From Candidatus Eisenbacteria bacterium (GTDB lineage Bacteria > Eisenbacteria > RBG-16-71-46 > SZUA-252), in NCBI GenBank assembly GCA_005893305.1, contig VBOZ01000036.1, forward strand, positions 1 to 57,751: a stretch of DNA of 57,751 nt, read 5' to 3'. The position numbers and the translations under genes are program-made. A model generated the notes under the pieces. It ran no database searches, was not told the origin of the DNA, and saw only the letters and a list, made by a program, of their open reading frames with translations. Below are positions 49,568 through 57,751 of this stretch, one piece after another (position 1 is the stretch's first letter; the number at the start of each line of letters is the position of its first letter).

Positions 49568-51712
49568 CTACTGAACTCCGTACTTCTCGATGCGGGAATA
49601 GAGCTGGGCGCGTGTCAACCCCAGTAGACGGGCGGCCCTGGACTTGTTGCCCTTGGCCTGACCCAGAGCCTTCTCCACCAGGTCGCGCTCCACGTCCTCG
49701 AGGTTCATGCCGTCCGAAGGGATCCCGCCGTCCGAGATACTGCTGATCTTCACGGGCCTCCCACCATCCGACACCGGCGAGGCAAGGACCCTCAACGCTC
49801 CGTATGTCGGGCGAGACACTGCGGCCGGAAGATGGTCGCGCGTGATGAGACCACCGTCGGACATCAAGATCGCCCGCTCGATCGCGTTCCGGAGCTCGCG
49901 AACGTTTCCGGGCCAGCGGTAGCCCAGCAACCAACCGCGAGCATCCTTCGAGATTCCCGCCGCGGGCCGTCCCATCGTCCTGCCCAGGTCCTCGAGGAAC
50001 GCCTCGGCGAGAGGCAAGATATCCTCGGAGCGTTCCCGGAGCGGCGCGATGTGGATCTGGAACACGTTCAGGCGGTAGTAGAGGTCCTCCCGGAACGTTT
50101 GATTCGCGATGGCCGCCGTCAGATCGCGGTTCGTGGCCGCGATCACCCGCACGTCGGCCTTCAACGTGCGGGACCCACCCACGCGCTGGAACTCACGCTG
50201 CTCCAACACGCGAAGGAACTTCGCCTGCACGATCGGGCTCATCTCGGCGATTTCATCGAGGAACAACGTTCCCCCCGCCGCCTGCTCCATCCGTCCGATC
50301 TTCGTGGCGATCGCCCCGGTGAACGCTCCCTTCTCGTGACCGAACAACTCGGACTCGAGCAGGGTCTCGGGGAGCGCCGCGCAGTTGATCGCGACGAACG
50401 GCTTGCCCGAACGCGGCGAGCCTTGGTGGATGAGGCTCGAGATCACTTCCTTGCCGGTCCCGGACTCGCCGGTGATGAGCACGGTGGTTTCCGAGGCCGT
50501 CACCCGCTGGGCTGCCCTCAATGTTTCCTTCCATGAAGGCGATATCCCAATGACGCGGCCGCCTCCGCGGGACTCCAGCTCTCGCGCGAGTGTTTCGACC
50601 GTGGCTTCGAGCCGCTCCGCCCGCTCCCGCGCTTCCGCGGCGACCCGGGCTTCATCCGAGAGCCGCAGGTGGGACAGCATCAAGGCGACGCGGTCCGCGA
50701 GACGGATCGCGACCTCGGTGTCCTCCCAGGTGTAACGCGACGGCTCGCGATGGAAGAAGCTGAGGCCGCCTTGGACCTGCCCTGAAATCCAGACCGGGAC
50801 CCGGAGCCAAGACCGCATGCCCGAGGAGATAATGAGGCGATGGCGCTCCGTGTCGGGCGGGATCTCGGCCGGGATGTCTTTGATGATCTCGGACGCATTT
50901 CGCCGCGCGAGCTCGGCGTCGGTAAGAGGGACTGCCGCCGTCGGCGCCGGGTTGTCGGTCTTGCCCGCGATCGCGGAGATGCGGATCGTCTTCGCGCCCA
51001 TGTCCAATTCGGTCAGGCACATCATGTCATGCGGCAGGATGGCCTTCATGCCGTCGGAAAGCGGCTCGAATACCTCGCGCACGTCGAGCGACTGGGCCAG
51101 CATCCCCAGCAACGCCTCGATCCGGTCGAGCCGGTCCCTGCGACGCTGCTCGATATCCCAGAGCTTCCAGTGCTCGACCGCCGATCCAAGCAACGCCGCG
51201 ATCGGCTTGAGAACCTCCTGGTGCTCGTCGGTGAACGCGTTCGTCGTTTGCGAGGACAGCCAGACGCCCCCGGCGAACGTGTTCCCGGCCCGGAACGGTT
51301 CCCACATGCCGGATCCCATTCCCCCTTCGAGCGCCGTCGCGTCTAGCGGAAATGAAGGATCGAGCTCCTTCCTGGCGTCGTTGATCCGAGGGGTGGGGCC
51401 CGCGTGCGGACGCATCCTCGGCGACCACATGGTCACCGGCATGGGATCGGAGCTTTTCGCGTCCGAGCATTTCGGCCCCGAGCACGTTCCATCCGGCTTT
51501 GGCTGCGTGAAGGTGACGGCGTGGAGGACCACGTGCGAGCCGTCGATGATCCGGACCACGCCCATCTTATAGAAGGGAATGACCCGCTGGACGGCTGTGC
51601 CCACGCGGTCGAAGACCTCGCGGAGCTCGATCGTCTCCGACGCGATCTCGGCGATCTCGGAGAGAACGCCGGTTACCAACTGAGCATCAATGGGAGCGGC
51701 TGTGAGGCCCAT
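49568..51712 (-). CDS. Sigma54-dependent activator, GAF-GAF-AAA+-Fis
   Basis: A 714-residue bacterial enhancer-binding protein. Two GAF-like sensor domains occupy about residues 1-180 and 200-360. The AAA+ module has Walker A GESGTGKEVIS, the sigma54 loop GAFTGA, Walker B LFLDEIAEM and the sensor RVIAATNRDL. The C-terminal Fis-type HTH (NKSRAARLLGLTRAQLYSRIEKYG) ends the protein. No receiver domain is present, so the signal is probably a ligand or redox cue sensed by the GAF domains. Its neighbours downstream carry two sigma54 promoters and likely are its targets. Confidence 0.92.
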   Translation of the reverse strand: MGLTAAPIDAQLVTGVLSEIAEIASETIELREVFDRVGTAVQRVIPFYKMGVVRIIDGSHVVLHAVTFTQPKPDGTCSGPKCSDAKSSDPMPVTMWSPRMRPHAGPTPRINDARKELDPSFPLDATALEGGMGSGMWEPFRAGNTFAGGVWLSSQTTNAFTDEHQEVLKPIAALLGSAVEHWKLWDIEQRRRDRLDRIEALLGMLAQSLDVREVFEPLSDGMKAILPHDMMCLTELDMGAKTIRISAIAGKTDNPAPTAAVPLTDAELARRNASEIIKDIPAEIPPDTERHRLIISSGMRSWLRVPVWISGQVQGGLSFFHREPSRYTWEDTEVAIRLADRVALMLSHLRLSDEARVAAEARERAERLEATVETLARELESRGGGRVIGISPSWKETLRAAQRVTASETTVLITGESGTGKEVISSLIHQGSPRSGKPFVAINCAALPETLLESELFGHEKGAFTGAIATKIGRMEQAAGGTLFLDEIAEMSPIVQAKFLRVLEQREFQRVGGSRTLKADVRVIAATNRDLTAAIANQTFREDLYYRLNVFQIHIAPLRERSEDILPLAEAFLEDLGRTMGRPAAGISKDARGWLLGYRWPGNVRELRNAIERAILMSDGGLITRDHLPAAVSRPTYGALRVLASPVSDGGRPVKISSISDGGIPSDGMNLEDVERDLVEKALGQAKGNKSRAARLLGLTRAQLYSRIEKYGVQ

Positions 51713-51845
51713 AGGTTCCCGTTCGCGGTTCGCGGTGACTTGGGTTGGTCCACGTTTGGACGCGGCCCAAGGCCCGGCGGATCGGACTAAATCTCCCCGA
51801 CGCCAAAATTCGGAACATAAGGCTGACCGAGCCCTACCCCGATGT

Positions 51846-52635
51846 CTACTGGATTGACGTTCGGCGGGAGCCGGACCCCCCGAGGAACGAAAAGGTCCCG
51901 CCCTCTTGCATCTCCTGCGCCGCGCCCAGAATCGCGCCTAACGCGATGTGACACAACGCACTGCCCACGCTGACGCGTTTCACCCCGATGCTCGAGAGCT
52001 CGGAGAGGGACAACCCACTCTGCGGCATCACCAGGACATTCAAGGGTCGGTCCACGGATTTGACCACGCTCGCGATGTCGTCTTTCTTGGTGAGCCCGGG
52101 CGCGAAGAGAACGTCGGCGCCCGCTTCCTGATATGCCTGGAGGCGTGCGATGGTGTCCGCGAGATTCGCCCGACCGACCAGATAGTTGTCCGCCCGGGCG
52201 GTAAGAGTGAAAGGAAACGGGCGCGGCCGCGGCAATGCGCTCCGCCGCTCGCTTCTGCTCATAGACCGGGTCGCCCGCGCGCGTGGTGGCGTCTTCGATG
52301 GAGCATCCCACGAGTCCCACCTCGGCGGCGCGGCGGATGGTCTCGGCCACCTCCGCCGGATCGTCGCCATAGCCGTTCTCAAGATCTCCGGTGACGGGGA
52401 GGTCGGTGGCGGAGGCGATCGCGCCTACGAGGGCCATCATCCTGTCCCGCCCGATCGCGTGATCCCGTTCCCCGGCCAGGAGCGCAATCCCGGCGCTCGT
52501 CGTCGCCAGGGCCTCGAAGCCCAGATCAGCGAGGATGCGTGCCGTCCCCGCGTCGCCCGGATTCGGAACGATGAACGCGTGCCGCCGCTCGTGGAGCGCC
52601 CGGAATGTCTGCGCCTTCTCGAGCTGAGACCTCAT
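51846..52635 (-). pseudogene. Isocitrate lyase/PEP mutase family protein, frameshifted
   Basis: From the ATG at 52635 the frame encodes FIVPNPGDAGTARILADLGF, TSAGIALLAGERD, VTGDLENGYGDDPAEV and VGCSIEDAT, all family blocks with the Asp/Glu metal ligands. Near 52215, in CCGTTTCCTTTC, the frame is lost; it resumes one phase over with FTLTARADNYLVG, GADVLFAPGL and ends near RRTSIQ at 51846. One extra base in the T-rich run explains it. With the shift repaired the protein would be about 263 residues, typical of 2-methylisocitrate-lyase/PEP-mutase relatives. It may be a sequence error. Confidence 0.82.
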
Positions 52636-53083
52636 TGGTTACATAGGCGCCCGGAACGAGGCGGGCCGAGATCGAAAGTCGATTCCATGCGTTGATGGCC
52701 GCCAGCGCGAGCGTCAGATCGCACAGTTCCTTCTCGCTGAATCGCGCTCGGACCTCCTCGTACAGCGAGTCGGGCACGTGTCCATCCGTGATCAGCGTCA
52801 CCGCTTCGGTCCACGCGAGCGCCGCGCGCTCACGCTCCGTGTAGTAGGGGCACTCGCGCCAGGCATCGAGCGAGTAGAGGCGCTGCTCGCTCTCCCCGCG
52901 CGCACGCAGATCCTTCCAGTGCATGTCGAGGCAATAGGCACAGCCGTTGATCTGTGAGGCGCGAAGCCGAACCAGGTCGAGCAATGGAACCTCCAACCCG
53001 CACTTCGAGACGTACTGATCCAGCGCGTCCATGGAATCGTAAACGCCGGGAGCCACCTTGCCGTAATTGAGCCGGGATTTCAT
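52526..53083 (-). CDS. AhpD-like carboxymuconolactone decarboxylase family protein
   Basis: The N-terminal 145 residues carry the AhpD core with the redox motif CAYCLDMHWKDLRARG (CxxC plus His), followed by helices ending NAWNRLSISARLVPGAY. Such proteins act as alkylhydroperoxidase-type thiol peroxidases. After VPGAY the frame runs on for about 38 residues and overlaps the start of the next gene by 110 bases. Relatives normally stop soon after this point, so the tail is probably not native; an indel near the end of the gene would explain it. Start at 53083 follows GGAGGGACTC. Confidence 0.82.
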   Translation of the reverse strand: MKSRLNYGKVAPGVYDSMDALDQYVSKCGLEVPLLDLVRLRASQINGCAYCLDMHWKDLRARGESEQRLYSLDAWRECPYYTERERAALAWTEAVTLITDGHVPDSLYEEVRARFSEKELCDLTLALAAINAWNRLSISARLVPGAYVTNEVSAREGADIPGAPRAAARVHRSESGRRGDGTHPR

Positions 53084-53277
53084 GAGTCCCTCCAGTCTTG
53101 TTTGTGTCCTGGCACATCCCTATGCCGTGAAAAGTCTCACCAGCACTTCACCCACATGATACTGAGATCCCTGGCCCGGCTGGGGGCCAAGACCAAGGTC
53201 TCTCGGTCAAAAAGCGAGTAGAATTGCGGAGCCGCAGTCCAAGTCAGCGAATGTCTCGCGCGTGAGGAGTGACCCAA
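53084..53277. promoter_or_regulatory. Divergent promoter region between the AhpD-like gene and formate dehydrogenase
   Basis: About 195 bases between two divergent genes. A -10-like TAGAAT (53219-53224) precedes formate dehydrogenase, but no good -35 is placed with it. A sigma54-like TGGCAC at 53110 has the wrong spacing. No operator was identified. Confidence 0.35.
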
Positions 53278-54477
53278 ATGGCCAAGGTGCTCTGTGTCCT
53301 GTACGACGACCCGGTCGGAGGGTATCCGACATCCTATGCTCTCGCCGATATCCCGAAGATCGACGGCTACCCCGGCGGCCAGACCGTCCCCACCCCGAAG
53401 CGAATCGATTTCAAGCCGGGCCAGCTCCTCGGGAGCGTCTCCGGCGAGCTCGGGCTGCGCAAGTTTGTGGAGTCGCAGGGCCACAAGCTGGTCGTCACCG
53501 CCGACAAGGACGGACCGAAATCCGCCTTCGAGCGCGAGCTGCCCGACGCGGAGATCGTCATCTCCCAGCCGTTCTGGCCCGCGTACCTGACCGCGGAGCG
53601 CTTCGCCAACGCGCCGAAGCTGAAGCTCGCGATCACCGCGGGCATCGGGTCGGATCACGTCGATCTGCAGGCGGCCATCGAGCGGGGGATCACCGTCGCC
53701 GAGGTCACCTACTGCAACAGCATCAGCGTGTCGGAGCACGTGGTCATGATGATCCTGGCGCTCGTGCGCAATTACATCCCGTCGTATCAGGTGGTCGTCG
53801 ACGGCGGCTGGAATATCGCGGACTGCGTCGCCCGCTCCTACGATCTGGAAGGAATGGTGGTGGGCACCGTGGGCGCCGGGCGCATCGGCTCGGCGGTACT
53901 GCGCCGGCTCAAGCCGTTCGACGTGAAGCTCCACTACACCGATCGGCATCGGCTGCCGACAAGCGTCGAGCAGGAGCTGGGATTGACCTTCCATCCGAAC
54001 GCCGACACGCTGGTGAAGGTCTGCGACGTGGTCACGATCAACACCCCGCTCCATCCGGAGACCGAGCATCTCTTCAACGACGCGCTCATCGCCCAGATGA
54101 AGCGCGGCGCCTATCTGGTGAATACCGCGCGAGGGAAGATCTGCGACCGCGACGCGATCGCGAGGGCGTTGAAGAGCGGGCAGCTCGCCGGGTACGCCGG
54201 CGACGTCTGGTTCCCGCAGCCTGCGCCGAAGGATCACCCCTGGCGGTCGATGCCGCACCACGGGATGACGCCGCACGTGTCCGGCACGAGCTTGTCGGCC
54301 CAGGCCCGCTACGCGGCGGGCGTGCGCGAGATTCTGGAATGCTGGTTCGAGGGGCGCCCGATCCGCGAGGAATACCTGATCGTTTCCGAGGGCGAGCTAG
54401 CCGGAGCGGGGGCGCATTCCTACAGCGCCGGAAACGCGACCGGGGGCTCGGAGGAAGCGGCGCGGTTCAAGAAGTAG
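53278..54477 (+). CDS. fdh: NAD-dependent formate dehydrogenase
   Basis: A 399-residue D-2-hydroxyacid dehydrogenase-fold enzyme that oxidises formate to CO2 with NAD+. The start MAKVLCVLYDDPVGGYP and LPKIDGYPGGQT-like region (PKIDGYPGGQTVPTPK) match the classical metal-free FDH. The GxGxxG motif is GTVGAGRIGSAV, catalytic Arg lies in ITAGIGSDHVD ... NTARGKICDRD, and the catalytic His in MTPHVSGTSLSAQARY. The ATG at 53278 is preferred over an upstream GTG because AGGAG lies eight bases before it. No accessory FDH genes are near, as expected for this single-subunit type. Confidence 0.93.
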   Translation: MAKVLCVLYDDPVGGYPTSYALADIPKIDGYPGGQTVPTPKRIDFKPGQLLGSVSGELGLRKFVESQGHKLVVTADKDGPKSAFERELPDAEIVISQPFWPAYLTAERFANAPKLKLAITAGIGSDHVDLQAAIERGITVAEVTYCNSISVSEHVVMMILALVRNYIPSYQVVVDGGWNIADCVARSYDLEGMVVGTVGAGRIGSAVLRRLKPFDVKLHYTDRHRLPTSVEQELGLTFHPNADTLVKVCDVVTINTPLHPETEHLFNDALIAQMKRGAYLVNTARGKICDRDAIARALKSGQLAGYAGDVWFPQPAPKDHPWRSMPHHGMTPHVSGTSLSAQARYAAGVREILECWFEGRPIREEYLIVSEGELAGAGAHSYSAGNATGGSEEAARFKK

Positions 54478-54524
54478 GCGAGCCATTGGGTCATCCTGCT
54501 CATAGATAGCCGTGGGGGTAGAGC

Positions 54525-54758
54525 GTGTCGATTGAGATCATCGGCGCGATCAGTCGCGTGGAGACCATCGCGGTGGGGCGGGCGATTCGGGAGCGAGCGC
54601 GATTGGAGCGCGTCTACGGCCCCGGCCGCTGGCGGAAGCGTAAGGGGATCGCTCGAGTTAAGACGGGATACGGGACCATCCTCGCCGAAGTACACTGGTA
54701 TGAGGCATCGGGGATTGGGCGGAAGGAATTCAAAATCAAACGTATCTTGAGCGAGTGA
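54525..54758 (+). CDS. Small conserved-looking protein, 77 residues (pair member 1)
   Basis: Starts with GTG at 54525: MSIEIIGAISRVETIAVGRAI, a basic patch YGPGRWRKRKGIARV, then EVHWYEASGIGRKEFKIKRIL. Basic, no TM segment. I recall pairs of small proteins of this sort in other uncultured bacteria but can name no family. The stop overlaps the GTG that could start the next gene; the two are clearly one unit. Could be a toxin-antitoxin-like or small regulatory pair, without direct evidence. Confidence 0.62.
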   Translation: MSIEIIGAISRVETIAVGRAIRERARLERVYGPGRWRKRKGIARVKTGYGTILAEVHWYEASGIGRKEFKIKRILSE

Positions 54759-54760
54759 CC

Positions 54761-54994
54761 ATGGCAAAGCGGGAGAACGGGACTCAGTACGTCATTTGCA
54801 TTTCGAATCGTGGATACAGGGCATCCTTGGTTGTGCGACGGATCTACCGCATGAAGCCGGATCCAAAGGCGATGAAGCACGGGCTCCTTCGGGTCGTTGA
54901 CGAGTCTGGCGAGGACTATCTGTACCCAGAGAAGCTGTTTGTCACGATTGCACTTCCCCGGGGAGCGGGGCGCGCCTTCCGGGCGGCGAGCTAA
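54761..54994 (+). CDS. Small conserved-looking protein, 77 residues (pair member 2)
   Basis: Starts with ATG at 54761, two bases after the stop of the preceding gene. The sequence QYVICISNRGYRASLVVRRIY ... LLRVVDESGEDYLYPEKLF looks like a compact beta-rich fold. No signal, TM or catalytic motif is seen. An upstream GTG at 54755 overlapping the previous stop is an alternative start. Function unknown; it travels with pair member 1. Confidence 0.62.
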   Translation: MAKRENGTQYVICISNRGYRASLVVRRIYRMKPDPKAMKHGLLRVVDESGEDYLYPEKLFVTIALPRGAGRAFRAAS

Positions 54995-55028
54995 CCCGTC
55001 TGCGGCGCGCCCATCACCACCCGCAGTG

Positions 55029-56960
55029 ATGCCGAGCACAACCGCTCTCGATTTTACGTCCCCCCTCCACGCTCTCGGCTACGCCTCATTTCGCCCGGGG
55101 CAGCTGGAGGCCCTGGAAGCCCTCTTCGAACATCGTCGCCTCCTGCTTGTCGCTCCGACTGGCGGTGGGAAGAGCCTCATCTACCAGCTTCCGGCCACGA
55201 TGCTCGAGCGGACGTCGCTCGTCATCTCTCCCCTCATCGCGCTGATGCAGGACCAGGTCGCCGCTCTCACCGACCGCGGCGTGCCCGCGACCTACCTCGC
55301 GAGCACGCTCTCCGAGGAGGAGACCCGCGCGCGCCTTCGCGGCATCCGCGCGGGCGAGTACCGCCTGGTCTACGTAGCGCCGGAGCGGCTCCAGTACCCG
55401 GGGTTCCAGGAAATGGCCCGGGATCTCGATCCACCCCTCATCGCGGTCGACGAGGCGCACTGCATCAGCCACTGGGGGCACGATTTCCGGCGCGAGTACC
55501 TCGAGATCGGCGACTTCCTGAGTCGGTTTCCCGCCGCAATGGTCCTTGCCTGCACAGCCACGGCCACGCCGGCGGTGCGCGACGACATCGTCACGCAGCT
55601 AAGGCTCGGCCCGGACACGCCGCAGATCCTCCGCGGCTTCGCGCGCCCGAATCTCTCGCTGCGCGTTGGCAACGTGGCGTCGGCGGATGAGCTTCACGCG
55701 GGCATTGACCAGGCGCTGGCGGAGGCACTCGGCGGCCACGGCGCTCGCGACAACAAGCCAGGCGCCGTCATCATCTACTGCTTAAGCCGCGCTGACGCCG
55801 AGGCACAGGCCAGAAGGCTCCGCACGGCGGGTTGGGCCGCCGGCTGGTACCACGCGGGCCTCTCGGGCGAGCACCGCTCCGAAGTGCAACGCCGCTTCAT
55901 GTCGGGCGCCCTGAACGTCGTGACCGCCACGAACGCATTCGGCATGGGGATCGACCGCGCCGATGTGCGCGCCGTGATTCATCTCTCGCCGCCCGACTCC
56001 GTCGAGGCGTACTACCAGGAAGTGGGGCGCGCGGGGCGCGACGGTCTCGACGCGTTTGGGCTGCTCCTCCTTCGCCTGGCGGACATCCCGCGGCGAAAAT
56101 CGCTGATCGAGCGGAGCGCCCACGACAAGGGCGCGTCGGCCGAGTGGGTGGAGCACCGCTGGTCGATGTTCCGCGATCTCCTCCGCTGGGCCGAGGGCGG
56201 CACCTGCCGGCACGACGCCATCCTTCGCTACTTCGGCGATGAGGTGGAGACGCTGCACGGCTGCGGACGGTGCGATGTCTGCCTGGAGCTGGCGGAGGGC
56301 GACTTAGGCGATGCCGGATCGGCGGCGCGCGGCGAGGAAATCGCGATGGCGATGCTCTCGGCGGTGCGGCTGGTGGATCGGCGGCTGGGCTTCAAGGTGA
56401 CGGTGAAGTTTCTTCGCGGGGAGAAGGACGACCGGCTGGCGCGATACGGGCTGGCCGGGCGTCGGGAGTTCGGGGCGCTGGCGAAGTACCCGGAGGAGTG
56501 GCTGAGCCTGGTGCTACAGCGCTGCGTCACAGCGGGGTGGGTCGATTTCACCGACGGCGAGTATCCGCTGCTGATGCTGACCGCCCAGGGAGCGGCGGTG
56601 CTAGAGGGGAAGCGGGCAGCGCGGTTGGTGCTGCCGCCGGCGAAAGCCCCCGGTAGTCGACCCGCGACGCGCCGGCAGCGGCGCGGCGCCGCCGGGCTCC
56701 CCGGTGCCCTCGCCGCCGCGGGGGCGGACAAACCCGCCGGCTACGCTACCCGTTTCGACGCGCTCCGTCGCTGGCGGCTGGAGCGCGCCCGCGCGGACTC
56801 CGTACCCGCCTTTGTCGTCGCCTCCGACCGCACGCTGGACGACATTGCCACACTCAATCCGTCCAACCTGGAGGAACTCCATCTCTGCTACGGCATCGGC
56901 TCGAGCAAGGTCGAGAAATACGGGCCGGAGGTCTTACAAGTTTTGCGCCACTTGGGGTAG
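55029..56960 (+). CDS. recQ: RecQ-family ATP-dependent DNA helicase
   Basis: A 643-residue helicase. Motif 0 FRPGQLEAL, motif I VAPTGGGKSLIYQLPA, motif II AVDEAHCISHWGHDFR, motif III CTATATPAV and the conserved AFGMGIDRADVR ... YYQEVGRAGRDG are clear. The RecQ zinc-binding domain uses Cys in GGTCRHDAILRYF and CGRCDVC. A C-terminal HRDC-like domain (RRWRLERARADSVPAFVV ... YGIGSSKVEKYG) follows a basic linker. Start ATG at 55029 is the first that avoids an unconserved upstream stretch overlapping the preceding small gene. Confidence 0.92.
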   Translation: MPSTTALDFTSPLHALGYASFRPGQLEALEALFEHRRLLLVAPTGGGKSLIYQLPATMLERTSLVISPLIALMQDQVAALTDRGVPATYLASTLSEEETRARLRGIRAGEYRLVYVAPERLQYPGFQEMARDLDPPLIAVDEAHCISHWGHDFRREYLEIGDFLSRFPAAMVLACTATATPAVRDDIVTQLRLGPDTPQILRGFARPNLSLRVGNVASADELHAGIDQALAEALGGHGARDNKPGAVIIYCLSRADAEAQARRLRTAGWAAGWYHAGLSGEHRSEVQRRFMSGALNVVTATNAFGMGIDRADVRAVIHLSPPDSVEAYYQEVGRAGRDGLDAFGLLLLRLADIPRRKSLIERSAHDKGASAEWVEHRWSMFRDLLRWAEGGTCRHDAILRYFGDEVETLHGCGRCDVCLELAEGDLGDAGSAARGEEIAMAMLSAVRLVDRRLGFKVTVKFLRGEKDDRLARYGLAGRREFGALAKYPEEWLSLVLQRCVTAGWVDFTDGEYPLLMLTAQGAAVLEGKRAARLVLPPAKAPGSRPATRRQRRGAAGLPGALAAAGADKPAGYATRFDALRRWRLERARADSVPAFVVASDRTLDDIATLNPSNLEELHLCYGIGSSKVEKYGPEVLQVLRHLG

Positions 56961-56970
56961 ATTGGCCCCG

Positions 56971-57751
56971 ATGACACCTAAGCGAAGTGGCGAGACGCTT
57001 TTCCTTCCCGGCGGCCGGGGCGATCGGCCGTCGAAATTAAGTCCCGACCGGACCCTGCCGCCGCACCTCCAAGAGCAACTTCCCCGGCGGCTGCGAAATA
57101 TCGCGCTCCTCTACTCGCTGGCGTTCTTCCTGTCGGAGTTCGCCCCCTCCATCGTGGCGGGGAAGCTTTCGCAGGAATACCAGGCGCTGTTCGACTGGCT
57201 CCCCGGCGTGGCGTCGATCCTGATCGGCATCGTGGTCGCGGCGCTCGCGTCCAGCCCGCGCGTGCCGTGGCAGGTGAAAATGAACGTCGGCCTCGTGTTC
57301 GAGGTCCTCGGCAGCTACGGCATCGCGCTCTCGATGTACCTCGGGGCCGAGCGGTTCGCGAGCACACCGATCGTCTTCTTCGCGCTCTCCCCATCGTGGG
57401 TCGCGATCTGGATGATCCTCTACTCGATCGTCGTTCCGGCACAGCCCGTGAGGGCGCTCTTCGCGCTGCTCGCCTCGGCGTCCGCGCCTGCCGTGGTCAT
57501 GGCGTACTCGCTACATCACGCCGGGCTCTTTCACATTTTCACTCCGGAGACGTTCTTCCTCACCCACATCCTCCCCTACCTCACCTGCGTCCTTCTCGCA
57601 TACGCGAGCGCCCGCATTATGGTCACGCTGGGCGCGGAGGTGTCTCGCGCGCGCGAGCTGGGCAGCTACAAGCTGATCGAGCGCCTCGGCCAGGGCGGCA
57701 TGGGCGAGGTCTGGAGGGCGTCGCACCAGCTCCTGGCGCGAGAGGCGGCCA
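56971..57751 (+). CDS. Membrane-anchored serine/threonine protein kinase, N-terminal part
   Basis: The frame is open from the ATG at 56971 to the window edge (260 codons). Six hydrophobic helices occupy about residues 42-215 (for example ALLYSLAFFLSEF, ASILIGIVVAALA, HILPYLTCVLLAYASARIM). They are followed by the start of a Hanks-type kinase: YKLIERLGQGGMGEVWRA, the glycine-rich ATP loop. The rest lies outside the window. This order (six TM helices first, kinase after) is unlike PknB, where the kinase is N-terminal. It starts 10 bases after recQ. The input signal is unknown. Confidence 0.85.
   Translation, partial: MTPKRSGETLFLPGGRGDRPSKLSPDRTLPPHLQEQLPRRLRNIALLYSLAFFLSEFAPSIVAGKLSQEYQALFDWLPGVASILIGIVVAALASSPRVPWQVKMNVGLVFEVLGSYGIALSMYLGAERFASTPIVFFALSPSWVAIWMILYSIVVPAQPVRALFALLASASAPAVVMAYSLHHAGLFHIFTPETFFLTHILPYLTCVLLAYASARIMVTLGAEVSRARELGSYKLIERLGQGGMGEVWRASHQLLAREAA

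Noticed and set aside
53108-53126. Sigma54-like promoter (TGGCAC ... TATGC) before formate dehydrogenase
   Set aside because: The GG-to-GC distance is 11 bases; sigma54 promoters need 10, so it is probably chance.
53137-54276. Minus-strand open frame of 379 codons opposite formate dehydrogenase
   Set aside because: The plus strand carries a complete, highly conserved formate dehydrogenase; the opposite frame has no motif.

Overview
The window is a chromosomal segment of a high-G+C, Gram-negative, probably uncultured bacterium. The evidence for a diderm envelope is direct: a Lol-type lipoprotein signal, two Phe-terminated beta-barrel proteins, a SurA-type periplasmic chaperone pair and a TolC/MFP/RND pump. 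Gene order (holB-ricT-metG-tatD-ksgA; rpmH-rnpA-yidD-yidC-jag-mnmE-mnmG-rsmG-parA-parB) is the origin-proximal order of many phyla. An Eisenbacteria- or Gemmatimonadota-like lineage is my guess; nothing in the window proves a taxon.

Region 1 (1-32.9 kb) is all on the minus strand and densely packed, with many ATGA/GTGA stop-start overlaps. Read in transcription order it holds: rpmH-rnpA-yidD-yidC-jag (ribosome, RNase P, membrane insertion); mnmE-mnmG-rsmG (tRNA and 16S modification); three perfect parS sites with parA-parB; a short gap with DnaA boxes; a MoxR/DUF58/BatA-like cluster; mfd; two parvulin-type chaperones; pdxA; ftsE-ftsX-envC (cell division and murein hydrolysis); holB-ricT-metG-tatD-ksgA; and an outer-membrane barrel followed by a lipoprotein cut by the window edge. 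Between parA and rsmG lies a diverged duplication of parS plus the 3' part of rsmG, and a 44-bp tandem repeat.

Region 2 (32.9-34.7 kb) is the strand switch. A good sigma70 promoter drives rpmH leftward. dnaA is transcribed rightward behind a terminator-like hairpin and a DnaA box. dnaN, recF and gyrB do not follow dnaA.

Region 3 (34.7-57.8 kb) is accessory and of mixed strand. It holds small stress- or metabolism-type genes (DUF1697, an HI0933-type flavoprotein, DinB, SnoaL, a methyltransferase, a MarR regulator with two candidate operators). It also holds an efflux module that appears to be sigma54-controlled: a small Os1348/LigA-like protein, TolC, a frameshifted membrane-fusion protein and an RND pump, next to a separate outer-membrane protein gene and a GAF-GAF-AAA+-Fis activator. 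Two closely matching -24/-12 promoters and a shared upstream 10-mer tie these genes together. Beyond lie a frameshifted isocitrate-lyase/PEP-mutase family gene, an AhpD-like gene, an NAD-dependent formate dehydrogenase, a pair of small unknown genes, a RecQ helicase and the start of a membrane-anchored Ser/Thr kinase. Several genes of this region are broken, either by real decay or by assembly error. I saw no rRNA, tRNA, CRISPR array, insertion sequence or prophage.
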